Assembly: GCA_963747735.1 (NCBI GenBank)
Contig: CAVVGE010000019.1
Coordinates: forward strand, 682,001-746,000
Length of the DNA stretch: 64,000 bases
Source: AP-15 sp963747735
Lineage (GTDB): Bacteria > Pseudomonadota > Alphaproteobacteria > ATCC43930 > CGMCC-115725
Direction of reading: 5' to 3'
Made by a program: the position numbers and the translations under genes. The notes beneath the pieces were generated by a model. That model did not search any database. It was not told the DNA's origin and saw nothing but the letters and a program-made list of their open reading frames with translations. Below, in pieces: positions 42,801-52,068 of the stretch; the first letter of the stretch is position 1; every line of letters begins with the position of its first letter.

Positions 42801-43580
42801 ATGGCACGGATCGAAATCGCCGGGATCGCCCTCGACGGGTTCACCGCCGGCAACGGCCCGCCACTCTTGTTTCTGCACGGCGGCGATTACGTTGCGCAAA
42901 ACCGGCCGTTTCTCGATCGCCTCGCGCGGCATTGGTCGGTGACCGCACCCCGGCATCCGGGATTTGGTGCTTCGGAACGGCCCGCCGAGCTTCGCACGGT
43001 CCACGATCTCGCTTATCTCTATCTCGACTGGCTCGACCGGCAGAAAGGCGGCGATGTCGCCGTTATCGGCTCCTCCTTTGGCGGCTGGATCGCGCTCGAA
43101 ATGGCGGTGCGCTCGGTCGCCGGCATCAGCCGGCTCGTCCTTATCGACGCGCTCGGGGTCAAATTCGGCGGGCGCGAGGACCGCGACATCACCGACATTT
43201 ATGCGTTGCCGGAAGAGGAGGTGCGCCGGCGCACCTTTTTCGACCCCGCGCGGGCGTCGCCCGACTATGCCGCCTTGAGCGACGACGAGCTTTTGGCGAT
43301 TTCCCGCGACCGCGAGGCGACTGCGCTATACGGCTGGCGGCCTTATATGCACGATCCGGGCCTGCGCCAATGGCTGCACCGTGTGCGGGTCCCGGCTTTG
43401 GTGCTGTGGGGCGAGGCCGACGGCATCGCCGGCCCCGATTATGGCGAAAAGCTCAGCCGCGCGCTGCCGCAGGCCCGTTTCGAGCGGATCGCCGCGGCCG
43501 GCCATTACCCGCAGATCGAGCGGCCCGACGAGGTCGCCCTTCGGATCGAGCGCTTCTTGGGCGCGGAGGCAGTGCGATGA
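42801..43580 (+). CDS. Alpha/beta hydrolase
   Basis: 259 residues. LLFLHGGDYVAQNRPFLDRL (oxyanion HG), PRHPGFGASERP, elbow VAVIGSSFGGWIALEMAVRS with the catalytic Ser, Asp in ALVLWGEADGIAGPDYG, His in AAAGHYPQIERP. A complete triad, unlike the gene at 29960. The stop overlaps the ATG of the next gene (ATGA). Likely hydrolyses an ester, thioester or C-C bond in the pathway served by this operon. Confidence 0.88.
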   Translation: MARIEIAGIALDGFTAGNGPPLLFLHGGDYVAQNRPFLDRLARHWSVTAPRHPGFGASERPAELRTVHDLAYLYLDWLDRQKGGDVAVIGSSFGGWIALEMAVRSVAGISRLVLIDALGVKFGGREDRDITDIYALPEEEVRRRTFFDPARASPDYAALSDDELLAISRDREATALYGWRPYMHDPGLRQWLHRVRVPALVLWGEADGIAGPDYGEKLSRALPQARFERIAAAGHYPQIERPDEVALRIERFLGAEAVR

Positions 43581-44749
43581 ACGTCTGGCATTTCAGCGAA
43601 ATGGCCTATCACCCGGCGTGGCCGCATCTCGACCGGACCTACCGGGTCACGGTGCCGAGCCGGCTCTACGACCCCAAGGTCGGCGCCGATCTCTACCACC
43701 GCTATCTCGACGAATGGGCGCTGTGCGACGAGCTCGGCATCAACATCATGACCAACGAGCACCACGCCACCGCCACCTGCAGCGATTCGGTGTGCACGAT
43801 CCCGATGGCGATCCTGGCCCGCGAGACCAAAAAAGTGCGCCTCCTGGCGCTCGGCATGCCGATCGGCAACCGCAACGACCCGATCCGCGTCGCCGAAGAA
43901 TATTCGATGATCGACGTGATCTCGCGCGGCCGGCTCGATATGGGCTTTGTCAAAGGCGTGCCGTTCGAGATTTCGCCGGCCAACACCAACCCGGCCGATC
44001 TGACCGAGCGCTTCTGGGAGGCGCACGACCTGATCCTGAAGGCGATGACGAGCCATGACGGCCCGTTCAGCTGGGAGGGCCGGCATTTCCAGTACCGCTC
44101 GGTCAATGTCTGGCCGCGCCCGTACCAGGAGCCGCATCCGCCGGTCTGGACCCCGGTCGGCAGCCCGGAGAGCGCGATCGAGGCGGCGGCGCGCGGCATC
44201 ACGATCGGCGTCCTCAACACCGGCTGGGTCCGCACCCCGTCGATCTTCGAGGCGTACCGCAAAAAGGCGCGCGAATCGGGCCGCGATCCCGCACCCGAAC
44301 GCCTCGCCTATATGGCGCTGATCGGGGTCGGCGAGACGCGTGAGGAAGGCTGCCGCCGCGCCGACCAGATCCTCGGCTATAGCCGCACCTCGGGCATCGT
44401 GGCACCCGAATTCGCCAACCCGCCGGGCTATGCCGCGGCTCGCGCGACGGCGCAGATGCTGAAAGGCGGCGGGGCGATGGCGGCGCGCGCCACCCGGGTC
44501 CAGACCAAGGACGGCCACCCGATCAACCCGCGCACGATGACGGTCGACGAAGCGATCGACGCCGGCCTCTCTTTCGCCGGCACCCCCGACGACGTCTTCG
44601 ACCAGCTCAAGGCATTCTACGACCACGTCGGCGGCTTCGGTCACCTCTTGATGATGGCCCAAGGCGGCCTGATCAGCCACGAAGACACCGTCGCCAACCT
44701 GACCCTGTTCTCAAAGGAGGTATTGCCGCGCCTGGCTGAGCTGGGGTGA
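43577..44749 (+). CDS. LLM-class flavin-dependent oxidoreductase
   Basis: 390 residues. Bacterial luciferase-like barrel: DEWALCDELGINIMTNEHHA (the (E/N)HH motif), LALGMPIGNRNDPIRVAEEY, DVISRGRLDMGFVKGVPFEI, RYRSVNVWPRPYQEPHPPVW, and GTPDDVFDQLKAFYDHVGGF. Uses FMNH2 and oxygen to oxidise an organic substrate. ATG 43577 within the upstream stop. The set CoA-transferase, MetE-like protein, hydrolase and LLM monooxygenase suggests degradation of an aromatic, terpenoid or sulfur-containing acid; substrate unknown. Confidence 0.9.
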   Translation: MNVWHFSEMAYHPAWPHLDRTYRVTVPSRLYDPKVGADLYHRYLDEWALCDELGINIMTNEHHATATCSDSVCTIPMAILARETKKVRLLALGMPIGNRNDPIRVAEEYSMIDVISRGRLDMGFVKGVPFEISPANTNPADLTERFWEAHDLILKAMTSHDGPFSWEGRHFQYRSVNVWPRPYQEPHPPVWTPVGSPESAIEAAARGITIGVLNTGWVRTPSIFEAYRKKARESGRDPAPERLAYMALIGVGETREEGCRRADQILGYSRTSGIVAPEFANPPGYAAARATAQMLKGGGAMAARATRVQTKDGHPINPRTMTVDEAIDAGLSFAGTPDDVFDQLKAFYDHVGGFGHLLMMAQGGLISHEDTVANLTLFSKEVLPRLAELG

Positions 44750-45049
44750 TGCCGCCATTTCCAGATAGCGCAACACTCAGAAAGAGAAGCTCGCTGTCTG
44801 CGTGCTCCGTGCCGTTGCAGTAAATAACTCCGGTGGGTTTCGCGTTTGAGCCTGGGGAAGAATTCCCCTCACCGCCCATTCACTCGTCACCCCGGCGAAG
44901 GCCGGGGCCCACGCGTCCGCGGCCGAGCGGATAATGGCTGGTACGACATCGCCACTGCTGAAAGTTCCGAGCGGCGGAGAAGGGGGGCCCGGTCCTGCGC
45001 CGGGAAGGCGACAGGAGAATTTGCCAAATTTTCATCTCGATCTGGATTC
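44750..45049. repeat. Intergenic region with palindromic repeat
   Basis: No gene supported. It holds CACCCCGGCGAAGGCCGGGG (44887-44906), one arm of the repeat class also seen at 14709-14760, followed by GCGTCCGCGGCC. Other sequence is unremarkable. Confidence 0.5.
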
Positions 45050-45786
45050 TTGCCCAGCCTCGTTGCTCAACCCACCCTACGAATCCTGTGCTGCTGTCTG
45101 GCGACAATGCCGCTGATCGGCTGCACCGGAGATTTGACGGCGATGCGATCACCTCCGGCGCCGGTCGCGGCAGCCGCCGAGGCGCCCGCGGCGCGGGTCC
45201 ATGCGGCCGATCGGGTGACACCCGCGGCCATCCTCGTGGTGCTGCCGGGGCTGGCGCGTTTGGCGCCGATCCGGAGCTGTGGGCGAGGGAGGGGTTCGAT
45301 CTGGTGACGCCGCCGCCTGAATTTCTGCGGTTCGCGGCGGACCGCGAGGCGGCGCTGGCACAGCTGGCCGCCGCGGCGCGGGCGCTCGCCGACGCGCCGG
45401 TCTGGCTCGTCGGCCCCGACCCGGCGGTCGAAGCGGCGCTCGCCGCACCGGGTGGCCGGGTCTAGGGTGTCGTCGTCACTTCGGCCGGCGCCGGGACCGG
45501 CAGCTGCACCGAGAGCTTTTCCTATTTCGATCCGGGCACCGGCGCGCCGCCAAAGGTGACGTTCGACAAGTCCGGCGACGCCTGCCCTGCGGGCGCGGTA
45601 TCGGCTCCCGCATTCGGCGCCGGAACCGGGCCCGCCACCACTTCGGGACCGGCTATGCCGGCGGCAAAGCCCGGCGGGCCGCGCATCATCGAGGCGTAGG
45701 CCCAGCCCGACGGCATGTCGTCGCCGGCCCGCCAAGCCTATCTGCGGCAGCTCGCCGAGCTGATCAAAGGGGCGCCGCCCGGCTGA
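45050..45786 (+). pseudogene. Decayed lipoprotein gene (one frameshift, two in-frame TAG)
   Basis: A lipoprotein-like start (ILCCCLATMPLIGC, lipobox LIGC) in one frame runs to about 45250, where similarity passes by a one-base shift into a second frame: ADPELWAREGFDLVTPPPEF, ALADAPVWLVGPDPAVEAAL. That frame meets TAG at 45463-45465, continues GVVVTSAGAGTGSCTESFSY, meets TAG again at 45697-45699, and ends ARQAYLRQLAELIKGAPPG before TGA 45784-45786. Codon use stays coding-like throughout, so this is a recent pseudogene of an unknown lipoprotein. The start is uncertain. Confidence 0.6.
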
Positions 45787-45811
45787 CCGGAGCCGCTCCC
45801 TCCACCCCGCC

Positions 45812-46081
45812 TCAATAGGGTCGATAAGGCGGCGGCGGGGGTGGCGGCGGTGTCGTGACAACGCCGGTCACAGCACCCACGGCGCCGCCGATCGCGGCGC
45901 CGGTGGCCGCACCCGCACCGCCGGCGGCAGCCCCGCCGATCGCGGCGCCGGCGCCGGCGCCGATCAACCCGCCGCCGACCGCGCGCTGCGCCGGATCGTA
46001 GGGGTTCGTGCACCCGGCCAGCGCCAGGATAAAGCCGGCGGCCAGCACACCCTGCGTCATCGATTGTCTTGTCACACCCAT
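45812..46081 (-). CDS. Small glycine-zipper lipoprotein
   Basis: 89 residues. Lipoprotein leader MTQGVLAAGFILALAGC (lipobox LAGC), then NPYDPAQRAVGGGLIGAGAG and further GxxxG glycine-zipper motifs (AAIGGAAAGG, AAIGGAVGAVTG), ending in a polyproline run. Similar proteins are outer-membrane glycine-zipper lipoproteins of the SlyB/17-kDa type. The start at 46081 is close behind GGGGAAGGA; ATG 46060 would also keep the leader. Confidence 0.75.
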   Translation of the reverse strand: MGVTRQSMTQGVLAAGFILALAGCTNPYDPAQRAVGGGLIGAGAGAAIGGAAAGGAGAATGAAIGGAVGAVTGVVTTPPPPPPPPYRPY

Positions 46082-46306
46082 TCCTTCCCCAGTGAGCTTC
46101 CGAAAAGATCTTGTCGACCCGTCGGCGGGATAAACGGCCGATGCCCGCGTCATCTTCCATTCAAACCGGCTGCAAACGAAACGGGCTGGCGGCAAGTTCC
46201 CGCCATTTTCCGCGCTCGGCGCGCTTGAGCGATCGGCGCGGAGGGTGCACGATGTGGCAACGCCGCCTGATCGACGTACAAGCAATAACAACGAGGAGGA
46301 AAAACA

Positions 46307-47716
46307 ATGACCGCAGCGCCTACCCTCGGCCGTCCGGATATCCCGCCGAGCCATCTGATGGGTCGCAAGCTCGACAGCATCCCGTTCAGCGCCTATCACG
46401 TCGTCATCATCCTGGTGCTCGGGTTTGTCGGGTTTATCGAAGGCTACGATCTGGCGCTGACCGGCTCGCTCCTGGTGCTCGCGAAAGCGCCGCTGCACAT
46501 GGATGCCAACCAGGTCCGCGCGCTCGCCACCTGGCCCACTTTCCTCGTCGTCATCGGCGGCTTTTCAGCGGCGGCGATGTCCGATCGCATCAGCCGCGTC
46601 GCGGTGATGCAGGCCGGGGTCATCTTCAGCACCTTGTGCACCCTCTTGATCTTGCTGGCGCACAGCTACGAGACGCTGTTCATCCTGCGGCTGATCACCG
46701 GGTTTTTCCTCGGCTTTACGATCTCGGCACCGTTTCCGATCGCGGCCGAGCTGATGCCGGCGCAGCATCGGCGAACCTATGCCGCAATCTACGAAACCAT
46801 GCTGGCGATGGCGTTCACCTTGCTGCCGTTTGTCGGCTTTGTGCTGGCCAATCACCCCAAGGGCTTCCAGCTGGTCGGGTTGCCCGGCGGGGTTACCCTG
46901 TTTATCGCGCCGGTGCTGATCTATTTCCTGATCCCGGAAAGCCCGCGCTGGCTCTTGCGCCGCGGCCGGGTGCAGGATGCGATCGACAACGTGAACCTGA
47001 TGATCCGGCGCTGCGGCAGCCAGGTGCCAGCGATGACGGCCGACGACCTCGGAGGCGGCCATGAACGGACGCGCGAGCAGTTGCCGCCGTTCTGGAAATT
47101 GTTCGCCGCCGGCCAGCTCCAATGGACTGCGACCGGCATTCTGTGCGGCATCTGCGCCGGGACCGTTTATTACCTGATCGCGATCCTGCTGCCGAAAGCG
47201 CTGGTCAGCCAGGGTGCGGCCGTCGCCTTGAGCTTTGGCTTGAGCTCGCTGGTGTTTGCGGCGAGCATTCCGGGCAAGCTCTTCAACGGCTTTATCATGG
47301 AGGTGATCGGCCGGCGCTGGACGATCACCGGCGCCTTCCTGCTGTCGATCCCGGGGCTGCTGCTGATGGTCGTCGCGCATCGCGCCGGCTCGGCCGCGAC
47401 CATCGTATTCAGCGCCGGCGCGCTGATCACCGGGTTTACCACGCTGTCGATCTTCCCGGCGGTGCGGATGTATCTGTCCGAGCAATTTCCGACCGCATTG
47501 CGCGGCCGCGGGCACTTTTTCGGCGAATCCTTCGGACGGATCTTTGCCGGTGTGCTCGTGCCCTTTGTGATGGTCTCGCACACCGCGTCGCCGACGATCT
47601 TTTTCGGCACGATGATCGTCATGGTGCTGATCGGCGCGTGCATCCCGTTTGCGCTCGGCCGCGAGACCATCGGCAATCTCGAGACCTTCACCGAGGTGTT
47701 GCCCGAGCTTGCCTGA
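46307..47716 (+). CDS. MFS transporter (sugar/aromatic-acid porter type)
   Basis: 469 residues, 12 predicted helices. GFVGFIEGYDLALTGSLLVL, the loop 2-3 motif is SDRISRVAVMQ, RLITGFFLGFTISAPFPIAA, PESPRWLLRRGR in the central loop, NGFIMEVIGRRWTITGAFLL and FPTALRGRGHFFGESFGRIF. These are features of AAHS/sugar porter families that import organic acids. GGAGGAAAAAC precedes ATG 46307. Substrate unknown. Confidence 0.88.
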   Translation: MTAAPTLGRPDIPPSHLMGRKLDSIPFSAYHVVIILVLGFVGFIEGYDLALTGSLLVLAKAPLHMDANQVRALATWPTFLVVIGGFSAAAMSDRISRVAVMQAGVIFSTLCTLLILLAHSYETLFILRLITGFFLGFTISAPFPIAAELMPAQHRRTYAAIYETMLAMAFTLLPFVGFVLANHPKGFQLVGLPGGVTLFIAPVLIYFLIPESPRWLLRRGRVQDAIDNVNLMIRRCGSQVPAMTADDLGGGHERTREQLPPFWKLFAAGQLQWTATGILCGICAGTVYYLIAILLPKALVSQGAAVALSFGLSSLVFAASIPGKLFNGFIMEVIGRRWTITGAFLLSIPGLLLMVVAHRAGSAATIVFSAGALITGFTTLSIFPAVRMYLSEQFPTALRGRGHFFGESFGRIFAGVLVPFVMVSHTASPTIFFGTMIVMVLIGACIPFALGRETIGNLETFTEVLPELA

Positions 47717-47842
47717 CCCTTCCCCCGGCGCCGGTCATTTTCGGAGCGGCCGACGCCGGGTTCGGCGGCGGCTCGCGCTGGCGCTAGGTTGAGCGCCTTC
47801 GATCGTGAGCGCGCGAGGCAGCGGCTGGAGCGGCCGCAAGCC

Positions 47843-49063
47843 TCACTCCCTCCGGTTCTGCCGGCTGGGGGAGCGCCGGCTGATGCCGAGCACAACCGCC
47901 GCCGCGAGCTGCAGCACCAGTGAGGTGGCGACCAGCGCCGGCAGGCTGACAGTGTAAAGCACGCCGAGCACGACGCTGCCGGCGAGCCATGCCGTCCCGC
48001 GCATCAGGTCGAACAGCCCATAGGCGGTGGCGCGGCGGTCGGCTGGCACATCGCGTCCGAGCAACGCGTAGAAAATTGTGTCCTGGACGGCGGTCCCGAT
48101 GCCCCATAATCCGGCGCCGGCCACAGCGGCGGCAGCGCCGCCCAGGAAAAGCAGCGGTGTGGCCAATGCGGCTACCGCGATCGCGACGGGCACGACGCCG
48201 CTGCCCCGCCGGTCGAGAAGCCGGCCCAGCACCAGCGCGGCGAGCCCCTCGACCGCCATCGCCAGCGCATAAAGCAGCGGTATCCAGGCCGGCGGCGTTA
48301 CCCCGGCGCGGGTCAAATGGAACCCGATCAGGGCAAAGTCGGCGAACCCGGCGCCGACCAGCGCCGCCGCCGCGGTATAGACCCGGAAGGTCCGGTCGAA
48401 CCCGGACCAGGCGGCAAGATCGGCACGGCTCACGCGCAGCTCGAGCCGGCGCGGGTCGGGGTAGAGGATGCGCGCCGCCGCGAGCACCGCGAGCGAGGCG
48501 AGCGCCGGCAGCAGCAGCACCGCAAAACTCCACCGATAACCCGCGCCGATGGCGAGCAGGCCTGCGACCAGGAGCGGCCCGGCCGTGCCGCCCGTCTGGT
48601 CGAGCGCCGTGTGCAGACCGAAGCCCCAGCCCGCGCCGGTGCGGCTGGCGGCGTGCGACAGCATCGCGCTGCGGATCGGGGCGCGAATCGCCCGCCCGAC
48701 CCGCTCCGCGATCAGCAGCAGCACGGCAACGGGCCACGAGCCCGCGAGCGCCAGCAACGGCACCGACAGCAGATTGACGAGATAGCCGGCGATCATGATC
48801 GGCCAGTATCGGCCCCGCCGGTCGGCGGTGCGGCCGGAGAGATAGCGCACTCCGTAGCCGAGAAACTCACCCAGACCGGCGACCGTGCTGACAACCACCG
48901 CCGACGCGCCGAGCGAGCCGAGGAACGGGCCGGCGATGCTGCGCCCGCCTTCGTAGGTCATGTCCGCAAACAGGCTGACGCAACCGATCAGGACGATAAA
49001 AGCGATCGCGCGCCGTCGCGCGCCGGTCGGCGGCGCGCCGGCGGGCAGGATCGGTTCCGTCAT
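47843..49063 (-). CDS. MFS transporter
   Basis: 406 residues with 11-12 hydrophobic segments: IVLIGCVSLFADMTYEGGRS, IAGPFLGSLGASAVVVSTVA, YLSGRTADRRGRYWPIMIAG (motif A), GLHTALDQTGGTAGPLLVAG, RATAYGLFDLMRGTAWLAGS. FADMTYEG(G/A)RS is characteristic of a family of uncharacterised MFS proteins. No substrate can be inferred. It is 26 bp downstream of the acyl-CoA ligase stop on the same strand. Confidence 0.85.
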   Translation of the reverse strand: MTEPILPAGAPPTGARRRAIAFIVLIGCVSLFADMTYEGGRSIAGPFLGSLGASAVVVSTVAGLGEFLGYGVRYLSGRTADRRGRYWPIMIAGYLVNLLSVPLLALAGSWPVAVLLLIAERVGRAIRAPIRSAMLSHAASRTGAGWGFGLHTALDQTGGTAGPLLVAGLLAIGAGYRWSFAVLLLPALASLAVLAAARILYPDPRRLELRVSRADLAAWSGFDRTFRVYTAAAALVGAGFADFALIGFHLTRAGVTPPAWIPLLYALAMAVEGLAALVLGRLLDRRGSGVVPVAIAVAALATPLLFLGGAAAAVAGAGLWGIGTAVQDTIFYALLGRDVPADRRATAYGLFDLMRGTAWLAGSVVLGVLYTVSLPALVATSLVLQLAAAVVLGISRRSPSRQNRRE

Positions 49064-49089
49064 GAGACGAAGCTCGCGGATCGAGGCCG

Positions 49090-50778
49090 CTAGGCGGTCT
49101 GTTCCGTGCTGAGGCCGAACTCGGCGAGCATCTGCTCGCGCATCACGAATTTTTGGATTTTGCCGGTCACGGTCATCGGGAAGGCATCGACGAATTTGAT
49201 GTAGCGCGGGATTTTATAATGCGCGATCCGGCCTTCACAAAAGGCGCGGATCTCCTCGGCTTCGGCGGTCTCGCCGGCGCGCAGCCGCACCCAGGCGCAT
49301 AATTCCTCGCCGTAGCGCCGGTCGGGCACGCCGATCACCTGCACATCCTGGATTTTGGGATGGCGGTAGAGAAACTCCTCGACCTCGCGCGGATAGACGT
49401 TCTCGCCACCGCGGATCACCATGTCCTTGATCCGCCCGACGATGTTGCAATAGCCCTCGTCGTCGATCGTGGCGAGGTCGCCGGACTTCATCCAGCGCGC
49501 CGGGTCGATCGCCTCGCGGGTCCTTTCCGCGTCGTTCCAATAGCCGAGCATGACGAGATAGCCGCGGGTCAGCAATTCGCCCGGGGTGCCGCGCGGCACG
49601 ATCCGGCCCTCGGTATCCACGACCTTGGCCTCGACATGCGGGTGCACCCGGCCGACCGTCGAGACGCGGCGCTCGATCGGGTCGTCCGGCAATGATTGAA
49701 AGCTGGCGGGGCTCGTTTCGGTCATGCCGTAGCCGATCGTGATCTCCTTGAGATGCATGCGCTCGACCGCGCGCTTCATGACCTCGATCGGGCAGGGACT
49801 CCCCGCCATCATGCCGGTGCGCAACGAAGTGAGGTCGAACCGGTCGAATTCGGGGTGGTCCATCTCGGCGATGAACATCGTCGGCACGCCGTAGACGGCG
49901 GTGCAGCGCTCGGCTTCGATCGCCGCCAAGGTGGCGAGCGGGTCGAAGCCATCGCTCGGATAGACCATCGCGGCACCGTGCGTGAGGCAGCCGAGATTGC
50001 CGATCACCATTCCGAAGCAATGGTAGAGCGGCACCGGGATGCAGACCCGATCGTGCTCGTTGAACCGCATCCCCTCGCCGAGAAAAAAGCCGTTGTTCAG
50101 AATGTTGTGGTGGGTCAGCGTCGCACCCTTCGGAAAGCCGGTGGTGCCGCTGGTGAACTGGATGTTGATCGGGTCGTCGAATTGCAATTTTTCGGCGAGA
50201 TCAGCGAGCCGGTCGCGCTCGGCCGCGCTGCCGAGACCGTAGACATCGTCGAACTGCAGCGTCCCCGGCGCCGGCTCGCCGCCGAGCGCGATCACGAGAC
50301 GCAAATCGGGGAGGCGGGCGGCTTCGAGCGCGCCGGGTGCCGCCGCCGCCAGCTCTGGCGCAAGCTCGCCGAGGATGCCGAGATAGTCGCTCGTCCTGAA
50401 CCGCGCGGCGGTGACGAGCGCTTTGCAGCCGGCCTTGTTCAGCGCGTATTCGAGCTCTGTTACTCGGTAGGCCGGGTTGATGTTGACCAGAATGAGGCCG
50501 GCCTTGGCGGTGGCGAATTGCGTCACCACCCATTCGGCATTGTTCGGCGACCAGATGCCGACGCGCTCGCCCGGTTCGAGCCCGAGCGCCAGAAGGCCGG
50601 CGGCAAACGCATCGACCCGTTCCTTGAGCGCCCGCCAGCTCCAGCGAATCTCCTGATGGCGCACGACGAGCGCATCGCGCTCGGCAAAGCGTGCGACTGC
50701 CCGGTCGAAACAGACGCCGATCGTGTCGCCGATCAGCGGTGTCGTGCTCGCCCCGTGGACGTAGCTCAGCTCTGTCAT
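49090..50778 (-). CDS. Acyl-CoA synthetase (AMP-binding, FadD/AcsF-like)
   Basis: 562 residues. P-loop-like QFTSGTTGFPKGATLTHHNI, PLYHCFGMVIGNLG, YGMTETSPAS, MLGYWNDAERTREAID, WMKSGDLATIDDEGY, IVGRIKDMVIRGGENVYPRE, and the catalytic Lys in FPMTVTGKIQKFVMRE. Forms acyl-AMP and then acyl-CoA. The start MTELSYVHGAST is chosen at 50778 (GGGAG about 11 bases upstream); the frame extends further but without family sequence. The overall layout matches medium/long-chain acyl-CoA synthetases that accept branched or aromatic acids. Confidence 0.92.
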   Translation of the reverse strand: MTELSYVHGASTTPLIGDTIGVCFDRAVARFAERDALVVRHQEIRWSWRALKERVDAFAAGLLALGLEPGERVGIWSPNNAEWVVTQFATAKAGLILVNINPAYRVTELEYALNKAGCKALVTAARFRTSDYLGILGELAPELAAAAPGALEAARLPDLRLVIALGGEPAPGTLQFDDVYGLGSAAERDRLADLAEKLQFDDPINIQFTSGTTGFPKGATLTHHNILNNGFFLGEGMRFNEHDRVCIPVPLYHCFGMVIGNLGCLTHGAAMVYPSDGFDPLATLAAIEAERCTAVYGVPTMFIAEMDHPEFDRFDLTSLRTGMMAGSPCPIEVMKRAVERMHLKEITIGYGMTETSPASFQSLPDDPIERRVSTVGRVHPHVEAKVVDTEGRIVPRGTPGELLTRGYLVMLGYWNDAERTREAIDPARWMKSGDLATIDDEGYCNIVGRIKDMVIRGGENVYPREVEEFLYRHPKIQDVQVIGVPDRRYGEELCAWVRLRAGETAEAEEIRAFCEGRIAHYKIPRYIKFVDAFPMTVTGKIQKFVMREQMLAEFGLSTEQTA

Positions 50779-51012
50779 TCTGCTCGACGCTCCCGCCCGC
50801 TCCGGTTGCGCAGGTCGATCTCCCGACGCGACAAACCGACGGCCGGGATTGTAGCGCGATCGCCGTCGAGCCGCAGGGGTGATCGACACGTCGCAGAGTT
50901 CTGGCTAACGCGTTGTCTATGTTCCAGCTAATATGTGCCGTCGCATATGACGGCAGGGCGGAACATGCCGCCCCGGCCGCCGTTGGCAGAGCGAGCGCAC
51001 AGGAGAAGAGGC

Positions 51013-51999
51013 ATGCCGGCCGCCCCTCGACCCTACTGGACCGGGTTTCTCAAATTGTCGCTGGTGACGATCGCGGTGCGGCTTTACACCGCGACCACCG
51101 AGAAGGAGCGGGTCCGCTTTCACATGATCCACGAGCCCTCGGGCGAGCGAGTGCGCACCCAGACGGTGGTGCCGGGGATCGGGCCGGTCGAACGCGACGA
51201 GATCGTCAAGGGCTACGAATACGAAAAGAACCGCTATGTCACGGTCGATCCCAAGGACCTCGACAAATTGCGGCTCGAAACCACCGACACGATCGACATT
51301 TCCGAGTTTGTCGAAGATGGCGGGGTCGATCCGATCCTTCTTGACAGCCCTTACTATCTGGTGCCGGACGGCAGCGTCGCGGAGGCCGGCTATCGGGTGC
51401 TGCGCGAAGCTTTGCGCCGCACCGGCAAGGTGGCGCTGGGCCAGGTCGTGATCAACGCGCGCGAACGGCCGGTGGCGATCCGCGCCGCCGGCGACGGCCT
51501 CCTGGTCAACGCGCTGCGCTTCGAGGACGAAGTGCGCCCGGCCGAGCAATTTTTTGCCGGTATCGGGGAAGGTGAGGTCGATGAGGACGAACTCGCGATC
51601 ATGGAGCAGATCATCACTCGGCGGACGCGCAAATTCGACCCCGGCAAGTTTGTCGATCACTATCAGACGGCGCTGCGCGAGCTGATCGAGGAAAAGCTCG
51701 CCGGCAAGCTGCCCGAGCGTCAGGTCGAGCGCCGGCCGGCGCAGGTGATCAACCTGATGGACGCGCTGAAGCGCAGCCTCGCCGAAGCAAACGGCGATGG
51801 CCCTGCGGAGAAGCCGGCCGCTGCCGGCCGCAAGACGAGGGCCGCGGCACCGCCGCGCACCGCAAAGACATCCCGTGTCCAGCCGAGCCTGTTGCTGCCG
51901 GTCACCGGCGGGCGCGCCCGCGCCCGGACCGAGGCGGCGCCAACCCCGCCGGCCGCCGAGGAAGCTCCGCCGGCCCGCCGCCGCAAAAAGGCCTCATAG
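51013..51999 (+). CDS. ku: Non-homologous end-joining protein Ku
   Basis: 328 residues. Bacterial Ku core: YWTGFLKLSLVTIAVRLYTA, RFHMIHEPSGERVRTQTVVP, VERDEIVKGYEYEKNRYVTV, DISEFVEDGGVDPILLDSPY, GKVALGQVVINARERPVAIR. A Lys/Ala/Pro-rich basic tail (last 80 residues, ending PPARRRKKAS) fits the DNA-binding C-terminal extension. ATG 51013 has AGGAGAAGAGG upstream. It binds DNA ends and recruits LigD; no ligD is in the window. Confidence 0.93.
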   Translation: MPAAPRPYWTGFLKLSLVTIAVRLYTATTEKERVRFHMIHEPSGERVRTQTVVPGIGPVERDEIVKGYEYEKNRYVTVDPKDLDKLRLETTDTIDISEFVEDGGVDPILLDSPYYLVPDGSVAEAGYRVLREALRRTGKVALGQVVINARERPVAIRAAGDGLLVNALRFEDEVRPAEQFFAGIGEGEVDEDELAIMEQIITRRTRKFDPGKFVDHYQTALRELIEEKLAGKLPERQVERRPAQVINLMDALKRSLAEANGDGPAEKPAAAGRKTRAAAPPRTAKTSRVQPSLLLPVTGGRARARTEAAPTPPAAEEAPPARRRKKAS

Positions 52000-52068
52000 C
52001 CCTCAGCGCCGGCGGTCGTCCCGGCGAGGCGAAAGCTCAGCCCCGCGGTCGCTGGGGCGGCGAAGCGC

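Noticed and set aside
45463..45699. Stop-codon recoding of the two TAGs in the decayed lipoprotein gene
   Set aside because: A separate frameshift is also needed to join the gene, and other genes here end normally with TAG, so simple decay explains it better.
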